A stretch of 64,000 nt of DNA from Phocaeicola_A sp963652075 (GTDB lineage Bacteria > Bacteroidota > Bacteroidia > Bacteroidales > Bacteroidaceae). Below are positions 43,741 through 52,620 of this stretch, piece by piece. Location of the stretch: NCBI GenBank assembly GCA_963652075.1, contig CAVJRQ010000009.1, positions 19,682-83,681 of the forward strand. Direction: 5' to 3'. How positions within the stretch are numbered: position 1 is the first letter of the stretch; each line of letters opens with the position of its first letter. The position numbers were made by a program, and so were the translations under genes. The notes beneath the pieces were generated by a model. It was not told the DNA's origin and ran no database searches. It saw only the letters and a list, made by a program, of their open reading frames with translations.

Positions 43741-44583
43741 ATGAAAACAAATTACGAAATTCGTTACGCCGCGCATCCCGAAGATGCGAAAAGCTACGAT
43801 ACCACACGGCTTCGCCGCGATTTCCTTATCGAGAAAGTGTTCAGTGCTGATGAAGTAAACATGGTTTATTCCATGTACGACCGCATCGTTGTCGGTGGTG
43901 CGCTTCCCGTGAAGGAAAGCTTGAAACTGGAGGCTATTGACCCGTTGAAGGCTCCTTATTTCACTACGCGTCGTGAGGTGGGTATCTACAACGTAGGTGG
44001 CCCGGGCGTAGTGAAAGCCGGCGATGCGGTTTTCGAACTCAATTATAAAGAGGCTCTTTACTTGGGCTCCGGTGACAGAGACGTTTATTTCGAGAGCAAG
44101 GACGCGAAGAACCCCGCCAAGTTCTACTTCAACTCTTGCGTGGCTCACCGCAACTATCCCGACAAGAAGATTACGAAGGCTGAAGCCGTCGTAGCTCACA
44201 TGGGCTCGCTCGAAGGCTCCAACGAACGCGACATCAACAAGATGATCGTGAACCAGGTTCTTCCCACTTGCCAGCTGCAGATGGGTATGACGGAGTTGGC
44301 TCCGGGTTCTGTGTGGAACACGATGCCGGCTCACGTGCACAGCCGTCGTATGGAGGCATACTTCTACTTCGAGATTCCCGAAGACCAGGCTATCTGCCAC
44401 TTGATGGGCGAGGTGAACGAGACGCGCCACATCTGGATGAAGGGCGATCAGGCAGTGCTCTCTCCCGAATGGTCTATCCACAGCGCCGCAGCTACCCACA
44501 ACTACACCTTTATCTGGGGTATGGGTGGTGAGAACCTCGACTATGGCGATCAGGACTTCTCCAAAATCACTGACCTGAAATAA
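43741..44583 (+). CDS. kduI: 5-dehydro-4-deoxy-D-glucuronate isomerase
   Basis: Converts 4-deoxy-L-threo-5-hexosulose uronate, the product of pectin or other uronate lyases, to 3-deoxy-D-glycero-2,5-hexodiulosonate. A 280-residue cupin. Zinc ligands His198, His200, Glu205 and His247 (PAHVHSRRMEAYFYF; SPEWSIHSAAATHNYTFIWG) match the known enzyme. kduD follows after 64 bases. Codon use is that of a well-expressed gene. Confidence 0.96.
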   Translation: MKTNYEIRYAAHPEDAKSYDTTRLRRDFLIEKVFSADEVNMVYSMYDRIVVGGALPVKESLKLEAIDPLKAPYFTTRREVGIYNVGGPGVVKAGDAVFELNYKEALYLGSGDRDVYFESKDAKNPAKFYFNSCVAHRNYPDKKITKAEAVVAHMGSLEGSNERDINKMIVNQVLPTCQLQMGMTELAPGSVWNTMPAHVHSRRMEAYFYFEIPEDQAICHLMGEVNETRHIWMKGDQAVLSPEWSIHSAAATHNYTFIWGMGGENLDYGDQDFSKITDLK

Positions 44584-44647
44584 TCCGGTCGGTGACCAAG
44601 CGTGAAACAACAAGAACAGTTAACTAATTAATATAACAAACGAAATT

Positions 44648-45451
44648 ATGAATCCTTATTTGAATTTCTCTTTGGAAGGCAAGGTAGCCCTTGTAACAGG
44701 AGCTTCCTACGGTATTGGTTTTGCTATCGCTTCGGCTTTCGCTGAGCAAGGCGCGAAAATCTGTTTCAACGATATCAACCAGGATTTGGTAAACAAAGGT
44801 CTGGCTTCTTATAAAGAGAAAGGTATCGAGGCTCACGGATACGTATGTGACGTGACCGATGAACCCGCCGTACAGGCTTTGGTAGCCCAGATTGAGAAAG
44901 AAGTCGGCGCTATCGACATTCTCGTAAACAATGCGGGCATCATCCGTCGTGTGCCGATGCACGAGATGGAAGCCGCTGACTTCCGTAAGGTTATCGACAT
45001 TGACCTGAACGCTCCGTTCATCGTGTCGAAGGCCGTTTTGCCCTCGATGATGAAGAGAGGTCATGGAAAGATTATCAACATCTGCTCTATGATGTCCGAA
45101 CTTGGTCGTGAGACCGTTTCCGCTTATGCGGCAGCCAAGGGCGGTCTGAAGATGCTTACCCGCAACATCTGCTCTGAGTATGGTGAATACAACATCCAGT
45201 GCAACGGCATTGGCCCGGGTTACATCGCTACTCCTCAAACAGCTCCTTTGCGTGAGAAACAGCCGGATGGCTCTCGTCACCCGTTCGATTCGTTCATCTG
45301 CGCCAAGACTCCGGCTGGACGCTGGTTGCAGCCTGAGGAACTGACAGGTCCTGCCGTGTTCCTGGCATCCGAGGCTTCCAACGCCGTGAACGGACACATC
45401 CTCTATGTGGATGGCGGTATCCTGGCTTACATCGGTAAACAACCTAAATAA
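44648..45451 (+). CDS. kduD: 2-dehydro-3-deoxy-D-gluconate 5-dehydrogenase (short-chain dehydrogenase)
   Basis: Reduces the KduI product to 2-keto-3-deoxygluconate with NAD(P)H. A 267-residue short-chain dehydrogenase with cofactor loop TGASYGIG (17-24), NNAG (94-97) and the catalytic set Ser147, Tyr160, Lys164 (SAYAAAKGG). The C-terminus VFLASEASNAVNGHILYVDGG is typical. Identification as KduD rests on family similarity and on adjacency to kduI. Confidence 0.94.
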   Translation: MNPYLNFSLEGKVALVTGASYGIGFAIASAFAEQGAKICFNDINQDLVNKGLASYKEKGIEAHGYVCDVTDEPAVQALVAQIEKEVGAIDILVNNAGIIRRVPMHEMEAADFRKVIDIDLNAPFIVSKAVLPSMMKRGHGKIINICSMMSELGRETVSAYAAAKGGLKMLTRNICSEYGEYNIQCNGIGPGYIATPQTAPLREKQPDGSRHPFDSFICAKTPAGRWLQPEELTGPAVFLASEASNAVNGHILYVDGGILAYIGKQPK

Positions 45452-45462
45452 TCTTACCGGTT

Positions 45463-46710
45463 ATGAAGAAGCATTTTGTTTGGATTGCATCGTTGCTGAT
45501 GATGTGCGCCTGCTCGCAGAAGCAGGCCGTCACGGTGACGGTATCCAATAGCACCGACCTGAACCGGACAGAGGAGATGGTGGAGGTGTCGATGGAGGAC
45601 ATTGCGCAGAAACTGCAACTGGCCGACACCGCCGAGGTGGTGGTGCTTGATGCCAATGGTCAGCAGTTGCCTTCGCAGGTAACCAACGACGGCAAGCTCA
45701 TCTTCCCCGCTACGGTAGGAGCCAATGCGTCGGTCAACTACACCGTGAAGGTCGGCACGCCGGCTTTGGTGGAGACAAGCGCATGCGGTCGTCACTACCC
45801 CGAACGGGTGGACGACATCGCTTGGGAGAACGACAAGGTGGCGTTCCGCACCTACGGACCGGCTCTGCAGGCAAGCGGTGAGCGTGCTTTCGGCTACGAC
45901 GTGTGGGTGAAGAACGTGCCCGAGATGGTCGTGGAGAAACGCTATGCCGATGAGTTGAACCCCGAAACCTTGGCGAAGATTGCCGAGCTGAAGAAGTCCG
46001 GCAAGAAGGACGAAGCCGATGCACTCTATAAGTCGGTCAGCTACCATGTGGACCATGGGAACGGACTGGACTGCTATAAGGTAGGCCCTACGCTCGGTGG
46101 CGGTACGGCTGCCCTGTTGGCCGCTGACTCATCCATCGTCTATCCTTATTGCTACAAGGAGTATGAGATTCTGGACAACGGCCCGTTGCGTTTCAGCGTG
46201 AAGTTGGTCTACAATCCGTTGATTGTCAACGGTGACTCCAATGTAGTGGAGACACGTATCCTTTCACTCGACAAAGGCTCTCACCTCAACAAGGTGGTGG
46301 TTACTTACCAAAACCTGAACGCCACGACACCGGTGGTTACCGGACTGGTTATCCACCCGGAGAACCCGGAGGCTTACAAGGCTGAGGCACAGAAAGGCTA
46401 CATCGCCTATGAGGACTTGACCGACAACGTCAACAACGGCAACGGAAAGATTTATGTAGGTGCGGTGTTCCCTGCCCTGGTGAAAGAAGCCAAAGCGGTT
46501 TGTTTCTCCGAGAAGGAGAGCCATGAGTTGCGCGGCGATGCCACCGGTCACGTGTTGGCCGTCAGCGACTATAAGCCCGATACCGAATATGTTTACTACT
46601 GGGGTTCGGGTTGGACAAAGGCCGGTATGGATTCTATGGACAAATGGGAGAACTACCTGAACGAATATGCTCAGAAAGTTCGTAACCCGTTGACCGTTAC
46701 CGTCAAGTAA
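45463..46710 (+). CDS. DUF4861-type lipoprotein
   Basis: A 415-residue lipoprotein with lipobox MMCACSQ (Cys about 17). The N-terminal Ig-like part (VTVTVSNSTDLNRTEEMVEV; DANGQQLPSQVTNDGKLIFP) leads to the DUF4861 domain (WENDKVAFRTYGPALQ; HVDHGNGLDCYKVGPTLGGG; LRFSVKLVYNPL). It follows kduD by 11 bases. DUF4861 proteins accompany uronate-rich polysaccharide catabolism in Bacteroidetes; an enzymatic role is suspected but not established here. Confidence 0.82.
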   Translation: MKKHFVWIASLLMMCACSQKQAVTVTVSNSTDLNRTEEMVEVSMEDIAQKLQLADTAEVVVLDANGQQLPSQVTNDGKLIFPATVGANASVNYTVKVGTPALVETSACGRHYPERVDDIAWENDKVAFRTYGPALQASGERAFGYDVWVKNVPEMVVEKRYADELNPETLAKIAELKKSGKKDEADALYKSVSYHVDHGNGLDCYKVGPTLGGGTAALLAADSSIVYPYCYKEYEILDNGPLRFSVKLVYNPLIVNGDSNVVETRILSLDKGSHLNKVVVTYQNLNATTPVVTGLVIHPENPEAYKAEAQKGYIAYEDLTDNVNNGNGKIYVGAVFPALVKEAKAVCFSEKESHELRGDATGHVLAVSDYKPDTEYVYYWGSGWTKAGMDSMDKWENYLNEYAQKVRNPLTVTVK

Positions 46711-46731
46711 ATTTACGGACAATATACATTG

Positions 46732-46772
46732 TGCGCCCGGTTTGCTCCCCATTGCGGAACAGACCGGGCGCA
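46732..46772 (+). terminator. Terminator of the kdu operon
   Basis: TGCGCCCGGTTT (46732-46743) pairs with AGACCGGGCGCA (46761-46772), one G-U pair, followed by TTGTTTT. Confidence 0.85.
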
Positions 46773-46835
46773 TTGTTTTCGTTTGGGCGAAGTGCGTATT
46801 CCAGTCGATAGCACCGTACACCTTACGTGTGTCCA

Positions 46836-46937
46836 CGCAAGTACTTACGTTGCCTGATGAAAGTACTTACGATGGCTCACGTAAGTACTTACGTTGCCCG
46901 ATGAAAGTACTTACGTTGGCAGGTGCAACCGCTTGCG
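46836..46937 (-). repeat. 102-bp five-palindrome element, copy 3
   Basis: Opposite orientation to the copy at 20408-20509. Minus-strand units: CGCAAGCGGTTGCA, CGTAAGTACTTTCA, CGTAAGTACTTACG, CGTAAGTACTTTCA, CGTAAGTACTTGCG, with spacers CCTGCCAA, TCGGGCAA, TGAGCCAT, TCAGGCAA. Unit 1 faces the 3' end of queG, 125 bases away. Unit 1 has a single change against the other two copies. Nothing else is seen in 46773-47062. Confidence 0.9.
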
Positions 46938-47062
46938 TTATTCGGGCTGATTTCCCATACACTTTTCTCTTCGTTGACTGAAACGGTAGACACGCTAAAT
47001 TGAGCCTTACTGAAATTGCCACCGAGTTTCCGGACTGACCCGTAATGGCTACTAATGCTGCG

Positions 47063-48001
47063 TTATGGTTCCTTCTTCTTCACCGCTTGGATGTTGCGCA
47101 TCAGTCCGGAGTACTTGGCACGTTTTACGGCAGAGCCTTTGAAGAGCGTGCGGTACTGCTCCTCGGTGAGATGATTCCACGCTTCGCGGCTCATCCGCAG
47201 AAACGACTCTTGGGGCTGGAGGCACGACTCGGTAGTGGGGTGGGCGAAGTTGTTCCAGGGACATGCCTTCTGGCAGCGGTCGCAGCCGTAGATGCAGTCA
47301 CCCATGACGGCAATGGCTTCCGGGGGAATCTCGCCCCGGTTCTCAATCGTCAGATAGGAGAGGCAGCGGTTGGCGTTGAGTAAACGAGGCTCTTCCAACG
47401 CGTGCGTGGGACAGGCTTGCAGACAGCGGTCGCAAGTGCCGCAACGGTCGGGCTGTGGCGTATCATAGGCGAGGGGCAGGTTGAGCACCAGCTCACCCAG
47501 GAAGAAGGTGGAGCCAGCCTTCGGGATGATGAGTTGGCAGTTCTTGCCTATCCAACCCAGACCGCACTTCCATGCCCAATAACGTTCGAGCAACGGGGCT
47601 GTGTCGCAGAACGCCCTTCCTATGGCTTCGGGGAACCGGGTCTGCACGGCTTGGAGCAGTTGCAACAATTTCCCTTTCATCACGTCGTGGTAGTCCTTTC
47701 CGTAGGCATACCACGCGAATTGGTAATGCTCCGCCGGCAGTTGTTGCACGGGGTAATAGTTGAGTGCCACACTGACTACGCTCTGCGCTCCTTCGACCAA
47801 CAGGCGGGGGTCGAGGCGCACGTCCTGATAATGGCTCATATAGTCCATGTCGGCCTGTTTGCCCTCCGCAATCCAATGCCGGAAACTTCGTTCCGCCTCA
47901 TTGTCCACAGGCTGGGCAGCGGCAAAGCCACAAGCATCAAAGCCGAGACGCAGGGCCTCGGCTTTGATGAACTCGCTGTATGTTTCCCGGTTTGAATCCA
48001 T
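47063..48001 (-). CDS. queG: Epoxyqueuosine reductase
   Basis: Last step of queuosine synthesis in tRNA, a cobalamin and iron-sulfur enzyme. It has 312 residues. The catalytic Asp is in FCDTAPLLERYWAWKCGLGW. Two [4Fe-4S] motifs: CGTCDRCLQACPTHAL and CIYGCDRCQKACPWN. It is encoded 2 bases after the deacetylase gene on the same strand, third in the operon that begins with the DUF2723 gene. Confidence 0.95.
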   Translation of the reverse strand: MDSNRETYSEFIKAEALRLGFDACGFAAAQPVDNEAERSFRHWIAEGKQADMDYMSHYQDVRLDPRLLVEGAQSVVSVALNYYPVQQLPAEHYQFAWYAYGKDYHDVMKGKLLQLLQAVQTRFPEAIGRAFCDTAPLLERYWAWKCGLGWIGKNCQLIIPKAGSTFFLGELVLNLPLAYDTPQPDRCGTCDRCLQACPTHALEEPRLLNANRCLSYLTIENRGEIPPEAIAVMGDCIYGCDRCQKACPWNNFAHPTTESCLQPQESFLRMSREAWNHLTEEQYRTLFKGSAVKRAKYSGLMRNIQAVKKKEP

Positions 48002-48003
48002 TG

Positions 48004-48615
48004 TCAGTCGAACACCTTAAAGGTGTATCCCTGTTCCAAGAGCCACTCGATGGAGCGGGGCAGGGCGTACTTCAGGTTCCGCTCGGACTTCAGAGAGTCG
48101 TGAAAGGTGATGATGGAGCCGTTGCGGGCATATTTCTTCACCTTCTCGAAGACTTGCTCGCCATTGAGGTGCTTGCTGTAGTCGCGCGTCACGAGGTCCC
48201 ACATCACGATGCGGTATTTCCACTTCAGCACTTCGTACTGCAACCACCGCATGTGTCCGTGCGGCGGGCGGAAGAGGTCGGTCTGCAACTTCTCGTTGGC
48301 TTTCTCGGCATTGGCCATATAGTTACGGGTCAGGTACTCGAACCCGCGGATGTGGTTATAGGTATGGTTGCCCAACCTGTGACCCGCGGCCTTCACCATC
48401 TCGAACTCTTCGGGGTGCTTGCGCACATTGTCGCCCACCATGAAAAAGGTGGCCTTTATCCCGTATTTGTCGAGCACACTGAGCACCCAAGGGGTGACTT
48501 CGGGTATCGGACCGTCATCGAAAGTCAGATACACGGCATGCTCCTTGGAGCTCATTCTCCAATAGGCGCGCGGATAAATCCAACGCACTATCAACGGGGG
48601 CTGCTCGATAAACAT
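48004..48615 (-). CDS. Polysaccharide deacetylase family protein
   Basis: NodB-homology deacetylase of 203 residues. Motif 1 is YLTFDDGPIPEVTPWVLSVL with the Asp pair; motif 2 is GHRLGNHTYNH with the two metal His; motif 3 is FRPPHGHMR; motif 4 is VMWDLVTRDYS. A short N-terminal segment and no signal peptide make a cytoplasmic or peripheral location likely. Substrate (peptidoglycan, cell-surface glycan or lipid-linked sugar) cannot be told. Position next to a DUF2723 glycosyltransferase-like gene suggests envelope glycan work. Confidence 0.9.
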   Translation of the reverse strand: MFIEQPPLIVRWIYPRAYWRMSSKEHAVYLTFDDGPIPEVTPWVLSVLDKYGIKATFFMVGDNVRKHPEEFEMVKAAGHRLGNHTYNHIRGFEYLTRNYMANAEKANEKLQTDLFRPPHGHMRWLQYEVLKWKYRIVMWDLVTRDYSKHLNGEQVFEKVKKYARNGSIITFHDSLKSERNLKYALPRSIEWLLEQGYTFKVFD

Positions 48616-48630
48616 ACGCCTCTGTCTCTT

Positions 48631-51600
48631 TTATTTTGAACCGACACGCAGCTTGAGCAGTTCGAACAGGTCGCTGAACTTGGCCGCATAGTGCTTTGAA
48701 ACTTCCGCGTCGGGGTCGTTGTCAATCAACAGTCTGGCTATTTCGCTGATCAACGAGATGTGGTACTGGCACTCACTGACGTTCTGTTGGAAGTGGGTGT
48801 CGTCTAAACTCAGAATCCAAGTGGCGTGTTCCAGCGATTTCTTGCCCATGGCATCGGCAATCGCCGCTCCCTGCTCTTTCCGTCCTAACTGGAAGTAGGC
48901 CTTGGCCAGCGTCATCGACCCGCTTTGGTAATCGTGCGTCAGGGTGGCGTTGGGTATCACCTTCTCGCAGTAGTCGAGTGCCTTCAGGGCTTTGTCGTTC
49001 TTTCCCTCCTTGAGCAGCTGCGTCACTAATTGACCGAACATGCGCCGATGGGTGTAGCACATACGGCTGATGGTCTCGTCGAGGTAGACTTTCGGATTCT
49101 CGATGCCGCCAAACTTGAACTTGTTCATCAGGTTGTCGTACATCTTCTCCGTGTCGATGGCGAAGCCCTCGCGGATGTTTTGCGGATAGCCAAGCTGCCG
49201 GAAGTTGAACGGCGTGATGCGGTAGGCCAGTCCCTCCTGCAAGAAGAACGGGCTGAGTCCCATATGGTTCTCTTCACCCACGGTGGTGGCGATGTATATC
49301 GGCCGCTCCCAGTTGGCGTTGGCGAGCATCTCCAGCATCATCAGGTCGCTCTTGTAGAGAGCGCGCTTCTTCAACGGAATAATCATCTTGTCAGGGATGC
49401 TGTCGTTGAGTTCTTTCGGGATGAGCATGCCCGAGCGGCGCACAGCCTCCTTGTCAATGGTGATGTAGACCGTGTCCGTGGGGATGAAGTGGAGGTCGGC
49501 GTTCTTGGTGCGTACCCAATACTTCAGGATGTTCTTCAGCTCGAAAGGCTCGTCGCCGAAGCTCTCCTTGGCAGCCGTGGGGTTGCTCTTGTAGATGTCC
49601 AATATCTGTGATTTGGCATCCGGACGTACGGGGATGTATTCGTTAGTGCCCGACACGTATTCGATGCGGTCCCACAGAATAGGTACGGAGGGCGACTCGT
49701 AGGCGGGACGGCGCATCTGGTCGATGTACCAGTCGGTCTGCAGATAGCTGAGGTTGCAAACGCGCACGTCCGTACGGAAGTTCTCCGTCTCCTGGTTGTA
49801 CCAAAGCGGGAAGGTGTCGTTGTCGCCGTTGGTATAGATAATCGGCTTACCCTCCTCCTGCAGACTCATCAGGTAGTTCTGCCCGAAGTCGCGGCAGGTG
49901 TATCTGCCGCTACGGTCGTGGTCGTCCCAAGTCTGGCTAGCCATCTGCACAGGGATGCAGAGGCAAGCCAATGAGGCTATCACTCCTGCGGTCGCGCAAA
50001 TGTCCTGCTTGTTCTTCCCGTTGAGGTATTTGTTGAGGAACCGCGCCACGCCCGCTACGCCCAATCCTATCCAGATGGCGAAGGCATAGAACGAACCGGC
50101 ATAGGCGTAGTCGCGCTCACGCGGCTGGTTCGGCGTTTGGTTCAGGTAGAGCACGATGGCCAGACCGGTCATGAAGAACAGGAAGAATACCACCCAGAAC
50201 TGTTTGATGCCCTTCTCGCCCCTGTAGGCTTGCCAGAAGAGACCAATCAGACCGAGTATGAGAGGCAGGCAGTAGAAGACGTTGTGTCCCTTGTTCTCTT
50301 TCAGGTCGGTGGGTAACAGGTCTTGGTTGCCCAGCATCAGGTTGTCGATGAAGGAGATACCTGTAATCCAGTTGCCTTTGTCGTTCTCTCCGCTACCCTG
50401 TATGTCGTTCTGCCTGCCGGCGAAGTTCCACATGAAGTAGCGCCAATACATATAATTAACCTGGTAACTGAGGAAGAAACGGATGTTGTCCCACTGGGTG
50501 GGCATTTTCACCATCACGGTCTCGCCGCACTGGTCATAGGGAACCTGGTATCCTTTGACTCCGCCCAACCACTCTTCATAGAGGTTGTGGCCGGCCCAGT
50601 TGGCGTGCTGTTCGCTGTACATACGGGGGAACAGCATGTTCTGCGCATAGACGTAGTCCGTCTTGTGGCGCACGATTTCGTAACTGTCCTTCTCGTCGGG
50701 CGACACTTTCTCTTTCCGCTGGTAGACCGGCGCACCTTCTACAGATACCGGCACGCAATAGCCGCCTTCGTTCTTCAGTTTTACCTTCGACGAGTAGGCC
50801 TGACCATAGAAGAGCGGTCTGGTACCATACTGCTCGCGTCCCAGATAATCGCCCAGCGTGAAGATGTCTTCCGGAGAGTTCTGGTCCATCGGCGTGTTGG
50901 CTGTGGAACGGATGACGATGAGTGCGTAGCTGGAGTAGCCCACCATAATCATCATCAGGCAGAGCAGGGCGGTGTTCAGGGCACGTGCGCTCACCATAAT
51001 CTTCTTTCCTAAATAGCCGAAGAGCCACAGTACGAGCAGTGCCAAGACCACGATGCCGCCAATGATGCTCATGGCTCCGTAGCCATAGAACGGAATGCCG
51101 AGCATAGCCACGGTCACCACGAAGGCGATGTTCATCCGTTTGACGCTCTTGACGGTATAGCTCTCGTACACGCCCCAAATGAGGGAGGCGGCAAGCAGAA
51201 CGATGTAGACGATGACACCCGTGTTGAACGGCATGCCCAATACGTTGACAAACAACAGCTCGAACCATCCGCCTACCTTTACGGCTCCCGGCACGATGCC
51301 ATAGAGCACTACGGCAATCAGTATCATCGAACCGATGAGTGCCGCGAGCGAACCCTTCAGGTTGGCATGCGGGTTCTTCTTATAATAGTAAACCAACACG
51401 ATGGCAGGGATGCAAAGCAGGTTGAGCAAGTGTACGCCAATGGAGAGCCCCGTCAGGTAAGCGATGAGAATCAGCCAGCGGTCGCTGTGCGGCTCGTCCG
51501 CCACCTCCTCCCACTTCAGTATCAGCCAAAATACGGCAGCGGTGAAGAGGGACGAATAGGCGTAGACCTCACCCTCTACGGCGCTGAACCAGAACGTGTC

Positions 51601-52002
51601 ACTAAACGTGTAGGCCAGTGCGCCTACCAATCCTGCGCCCATGATGGTAATCAGCTGCCCCAGCGTCATCTTCTCCACGTCGGGACAAATCAACGAACGG
51701 GTCAGGTGGGTGATGCTCCAGAAGAGGAACAGGATGCATCCTGCACTCAGCAGGGCGGACATGGTGTTGACCATGCGCGCCACCTGGCTCGGGTCGCTCA
51801 CGAACTGTGAGAAGAGGTTTGCCGTAAGCATGAAGAACGGCGCGCCGGGCGGGTGGCCGACCTCCAGCTTGTATCCGGTGGTGATGAACTCGGGGCAATC
51901 CCAGAAACTTGCGGTAGGCTCAATCGTAAGGCAATAGACGATTGCCGCAACGAGGAACGTGAACCATCCCGTTATGTTATTTATCAGTTTATACTGTCTC
52001 AT
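48631..52002 (-). CDS. DUF2723 membrane protein (GT117-type glycosyltransferase-like) with TPR tail
   Basis: A 1123-residue protein. The N-terminal ~400 residues hold about ten membrane helices, with the DUF2723 signature LTIEPTASFWDCPEFITTGYKLEVGHPPGAP split over the first loop; this GT-C-like fold is listed as glycosyltransferase family 117. The large soluble part (about 400-1123) includes further helices near 600-690 and TPR-like repeats at the end (KALKALDYCEKVIPNATLTH; MTLAKAYFQLGRKEQGAAIA). The start at 52002 is chosen over an upstream frame because MRQYKLINNITG is the usual beginning. A role in protein or lipid glycosylation is inferred. Confidence 0.85.
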   Translation of the reverse strand: MRQYKLINNITGWFTFLVAAIVYCLTIEPTASFWDCPEFITTGYKLEVGHPPGAPFFMLTANLFSQFVSDPSQVARMVNTMSALLSAGCILFLFWSITHLTRSLICPDVEKMTLGQLITIMGAGLVGALAYTFSDTFWFSAVEGEVYAYSSLFTAAVFWLILKWEEVADEPHSDRWLILIAYLTGLSIGVHLLNLLCIPAIVLVYYYKKNPHANLKGSLAALIGSMILIAVVLYGIVPGAVKVGGWFELLFVNVLGMPFNTGVIVYIVLLAASLIWGVYESYTVKSVKRMNIAFVVTVAMLGIPFYGYGAMSIIGGIVVLALLVLWLFGYLGKKIMVSARALNTALLCLMMIMVGYSSYALIVIRSTANTPMDQNSPEDIFTLGDYLGREQYGTRPLFYGQAYSSKVKLKNEGGYCVPVSVEGAPVYQRKEKVSPDEKDSYEIVRHKTDYVYAQNMLFPRMYSEQHANWAGHNLYEEWLGGVKGYQVPYDQCGETVMVKMPTQWDNIRFFLSYQVNYMYWRYFMWNFAGRQNDIQGSGENDKGNWITGISFIDNLMLGNQDLLPTDLKENKGHNVFYCLPLILGLIGLFWQAYRGEKGIKQFWVVFFLFFMTGLAIVLYLNQTPNQPRERDYAYAGSFYAFAIWIGLGVAGVARFLNKYLNGKNKQDICATAGVIASLACLCIPVQMASQTWDDHDRSGRYTCRDFGQNYLMSLQEEGKPIIYTNGDNDTFPLWYNQETENFRTDVRVCNLSYLQTDWYIDQMRRPAYESPSVPILWDRIEYVSGTNEYIPVRPDAKSQILDIYKSNPTAAKESFGDEPFELKNILKYWVRTKNADLHFIPTDTVYITIDKEAVRRSGMLIPKELNDSIPDKMIIPLKKRALYKSDLMMLEMLANANWERPIYIATTVGEENHMGLSPFFLQEGLAYRITPFNFRQLGYPQNIREGFAIDTEKMYDNLMNKFKFGGIENPKVYLDETISRMCYTHRRMFGQLVTQLLKEGKNDKALKALDYCEKVIPNATLTHDYQSGSMTLAKAYFQLGRKEQGAAIADAMGKKSLEHATWILSLDDTHFQQNVSECQYHISLISEIARLLIDNDPDAEVSKHYAAKFSDLFELLKLRVGSK

Positions 52003-52038
52003 GAAACATGTTATTTTGTGAATCACTCGTTTGGGTGG

Positions 52039-52046
52039 CAAAGGTA
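52039..52046 (-). promoter_or_regulatory. -7 box of the DUF2723-deacetylase-queG operon
   Basis: TACCTTTG on the minus strand (complement of 52039-52046), 36 bases before the ATG at 52002. It lies 13 bases from the plus-strand -7 box at 52060, so the two promoters overlap. Confidence 0.65.
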
Positions 52047-52059
52047 AAAAGAAAATGGC

Positions 52060-52067
52060 TATCTTTG
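52060..52067 (+). promoter_or_regulatory. -7 box of the free-methionine sulfoxide reductase gene
   Basis: TATCTTTG, 30 bases before the ATG at 52098. A TTTG at 52030-52033 is 26 bp away, longer than consensus. Confidence 0.6.
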
Positions 52068-52097
52068 CTCGTTCTTAACTTATTTATACTATATGAT

Positions 52098-52577
52098 ATG
52101 GCAGAAACCTTAGAAAAAGCCGACGGAACCAAGGAAGAGATGTACCAGACCCTTGTGCCGCAAATAGAATCCTTGATAGCTGACGAACCGGATCTGATAG
52201 CCAACATGGCCAATGTGGCGGCGGCGTTGATGGAAACCTTTCATTTTTGGTGGACGGGCTTCTATCGGGTGATGGACGACCAACTGGTGCTCGCTCCTTT
52301 CCAAGGTCCTTTGGCCTGTACGCGCATCGGCTACGGTAAAGGCGTATGCGGTACGGCTTGGAAAGAGGCCCGTACGGTGATTGTCCCCGACGTGGACGAG
52401 TTCCCCGGGCATATCGCCTGCAGTTCCGCCTCGCGTTCGGAGATAGTCGTCCCCGTCTTTTGCGGAGAGCAGGTGGTTGCCGTGCTCGACATCGACAGCG
52501 AACACCTGGACACTTTTGACAAGACAGATGCACATTATTTGCAACAAATTTGTCAATTATTAGGGGGAAAGCTATAA
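52098..52577 (+). CDS. Free methionine-(R)-sulfoxide reductase (GAF domain)
   Basis: Reduces free methionine-R-sulfoxide; cytoplasmic, 159 residues, single GAF domain. Cys74, Cys84 and Cys108 (LACTRIG, GVCGTAW, HIACSSASRSE) are spaced exactly 10 and 24 residues apart as in E. coli fRMsr (YebR/MsrC), where the three take part in catalysis and resolution. WTGFYRVMDDQLVLAPFQGP and VVAVLDIDSEHLDTFD are also conserved. The ATG at 52098 gives the standard N-terminus. Confidence 0.93.
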   Translation: MAETLEKADGTKEEMYQTLVPQIESLIADEPDLIANMANVAAALMETFHFWWTGFYRVMDDQLVLAPFQGPLACTRIGYGKGVCGTAWKEARTVIVPDVDEFPGHIACSSASRSEIVVPVFCGEQVVAVLDIDSEHLDTFDKTDAHYLQQICQLLGGKL

Positions 52578-52583
52578 ATACGC

Positions 52584-52591
52584 TATTTTTG
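52584..52591 (+). promoter_or_regulatory. -7 box upstream of the homocysteine methyltransferase gene
   Basis: TATTTTTG at 52584-52591, 29 bases before the ATG at 52621 and only 6 bases after the preceding stop. No clear -33 box. Confidence 0.55.
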
Positions 52592-52620
52592 TGGTCAGTT
52601 TATCAAACCAATAGATATAT

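Noticed and set aside
20408..46937. Palindrome arrays as CRISPR loci
   Set aside because: Spacers are 8 bp and partly conserved between copies, units are palindromic, and no cas genes are present.
46742..46981. 79-codon frame between the DUF4861 gene and queG
   Set aside because: It runs through the terminator and the five-palindrome element; its Tyr-Leu-Arg repeats come from the array.
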